A program made the translations under genes and the position numbers. DNA of 64,000 bases from the NCBI RefSeq assembly GCF_000226255.1, contig NZ_AGFG01000060.1, positions 62,001 to 126,000 of the forward strand. Reading direction: 5' to 3'. Source of the stretch: Desulfovibrio sp. A2. GTDB taxonomy: Bacteria; Desulfobacterota; Desulfovibrionia; Desulfovibrionales; Desulfovibrionaceae. The notes beneath the pieces are model-generated. The model was given only the letters and a program-made list of their open reading frames with translations. It did no database searches and was not told where the DNA came from. Below, piece after piece: positions 63,314 to 64,000 of this stretch; positions within the stretch are counted from its first letter, which is position 1; each line of letters begins with the position of its first letter.

Positions 63314-63612
63314 AGTGGCAGTCCTTTGAAATGAGTGAAACGCTTCCTCTGACAACCCTCAGTCGTCGTGCCGCCAGCCGGTTCCCTGCGGCTTGCGCGG
63401 CGGCACGGTCGGACAGAGCCCTGCCACGAAGCCGAACTGCGCCGGCGCCCCCCATGCCGGGGCGCCCGCGTGGTCCGGGTCGTGGTTTCTCCCTGTGGCG
63501 TTCGCGGTTCCCGATGTGTGTCCTGTGATACCGCATGGTTGTGCGATGCTCGCAGGGCCCGTCATCGGGGCGTTTTCGGCCGTTGGCGTCGGCCGGAGCG
63601 CGCGCGAATACC

Positions 63613-63652
63613 CTACCTCTAGGGTATGGAATAATTCCTACCGGAGGGGTAT
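63613..63652. promoter_or_regulatory. Two phased palindromic operators upstream of hmcA (25-bp period)
   Basis: CTACC TCTAG GGTAT (63613-63627) and CTACC GGAGG GGTAT (63638-63652) are exactly 25 bases apart. They match the three sites upstream of tmcD and the one upstream of the Rrf2-type gene at 5106. The surrounding DNA is AT-rich and contains promoter-like hexamers on the minus strand (TTGATT at 63663-63658). Confidence 0.65.
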
Positions 63653-63659
63653 GCGATAA

Positions 63660-64000
63660 TCAAGGGTGCGTCAAGCACATTCTGCGAAAAATCGAGGTTA
63701 CTCGATGGTGTCTGGGGTGTGTTGTTACATGTTGAAATAAAAACATAAAATTTGGTATGTGAGCGGTTGCAAACTGGCCTTTTTCAGTCCGGATTAAGGT
63801 GGTACGCGGGGTGGCGGCGGGGCGTCTTTCCGGGGTGCGCGAAAAAAGAGGCGGAGTGCGTCAAAACGGGCTCCGGATGGCCGGAAAAGGGGGTGCGCCT
63901 GCCGGGGATCGGGTGAAGGTGGTCAAAAACGGGGGCAAGGCCGTTCTGCAGGGGCCACGCCAGGCGCGGCCGGGCCGGCGTTGCGCGGTTGGCCCCAGTT
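63660..64000. other. Region upstream of the hmc operator, no gene recognised
   Basis: The part up to about 63770 is AT-rich, with runs such as AATAAAAACATAAAATTTGG that could include a more distal promoter. The remainder is GC-rich, with no convincing start, ribosome binding site or protein motif. A gene entering from beyond 64000 cannot be excluded. Confidence 0.4.

Noticed and set aside
63331..63735. Short plus-strand frames upstream of hmcA
   Set aside because: They overlap the hmc promoter region, lack ribosome binding sites and are Arg/Pro-rich shadows.

Overview
The window is high-GC chromosomal DNA from a sulfate-reducing deltaproteobacterium of the Desulfovibrio/Nitratidesulfovibrio group. 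The strongest evidence is a complete 16-haem Hmc operon (hmcABCDEF-rrf1-rrf2), a complete Tmc operon (tmcD-C-B-A), the Desulfovibrio-type outer-membrane porin, and the density of two-component and chemotaxis genes. Gene content and order resemble Desulfovibrio vulgaris as I remember it. No database search was run.

Bases 1-9.7 kb (+ strand) are regulatory: the end of a chemoreceptor, a receiver/kinase pair, an HD-GYP phosphodiesterase, two Rrf2-family regulators, and a sensor kinase whose periplasmic loop carries c-type haem motifs, followed by a receiver-kinase hybrid. A small AT-rich gene of foreign appearance (9.7-10.2 kb) separates this from the minus-strand Tmc cluster (10.3-19.2 kb): tmcD, tmcC, tmcB, tmcA, a conserved hypothetical gene, a tandem universal stress protein, receiver domain(s) and a large receiver/PAS/kinase protein. 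Next come a porin with a Fur-box-like site, a Cys-rich hypothetical gene, two DJ-1/PfpI proteins (one fused to an AraC domain), tRNA-Glu, a DUF721 gene, a chemoreceptor and pstSCA (no pstB follows).

At 32.3-42.1 kb the minus strand holds kdpFABC, a free-standing KdpD N-terminal sensor, a separate histidine kinase and a sigma-54-type response regulator. A -24/-12 promoter-like sequence lies upstream of kdpF. Then come sahR-ahcY (methyl cycle), a CDF metal transporter, and the PTS-dependent dihydroxyacetone kinase operon dhaK-dhaL-dhaM with a full-length Enzyme I fused in. The last part holds an operon ending in flgM behind a sigma-28-like promoter, maf, pgpA, a LysE exporter, a receiver, and the hmc operon running in from 63.3 kb.

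Three regulatory signals go beyond ordinary annotation. (1) A CTACC-N5-GGTAG-type palindrome occurs twice upstream of hmcA and three times upstream of tmcD, always at an exact 25-bp period, and once upstream of an Rrf2-family gene at 5.1 kb. This suggests one Rrf2-type regulon covering both transmembrane electron conduits. (2) Three long hairpin elements (37.1, 41.9 and 47.7 kb) share a conserved loop of about 33 nt but have different, self-complementary arms. All lie between genes of an operon. (3) Arrays of 11-bp-phased half-sites resembling Pho boxes precede both pstS and the adjacent chemoreceptor gene.
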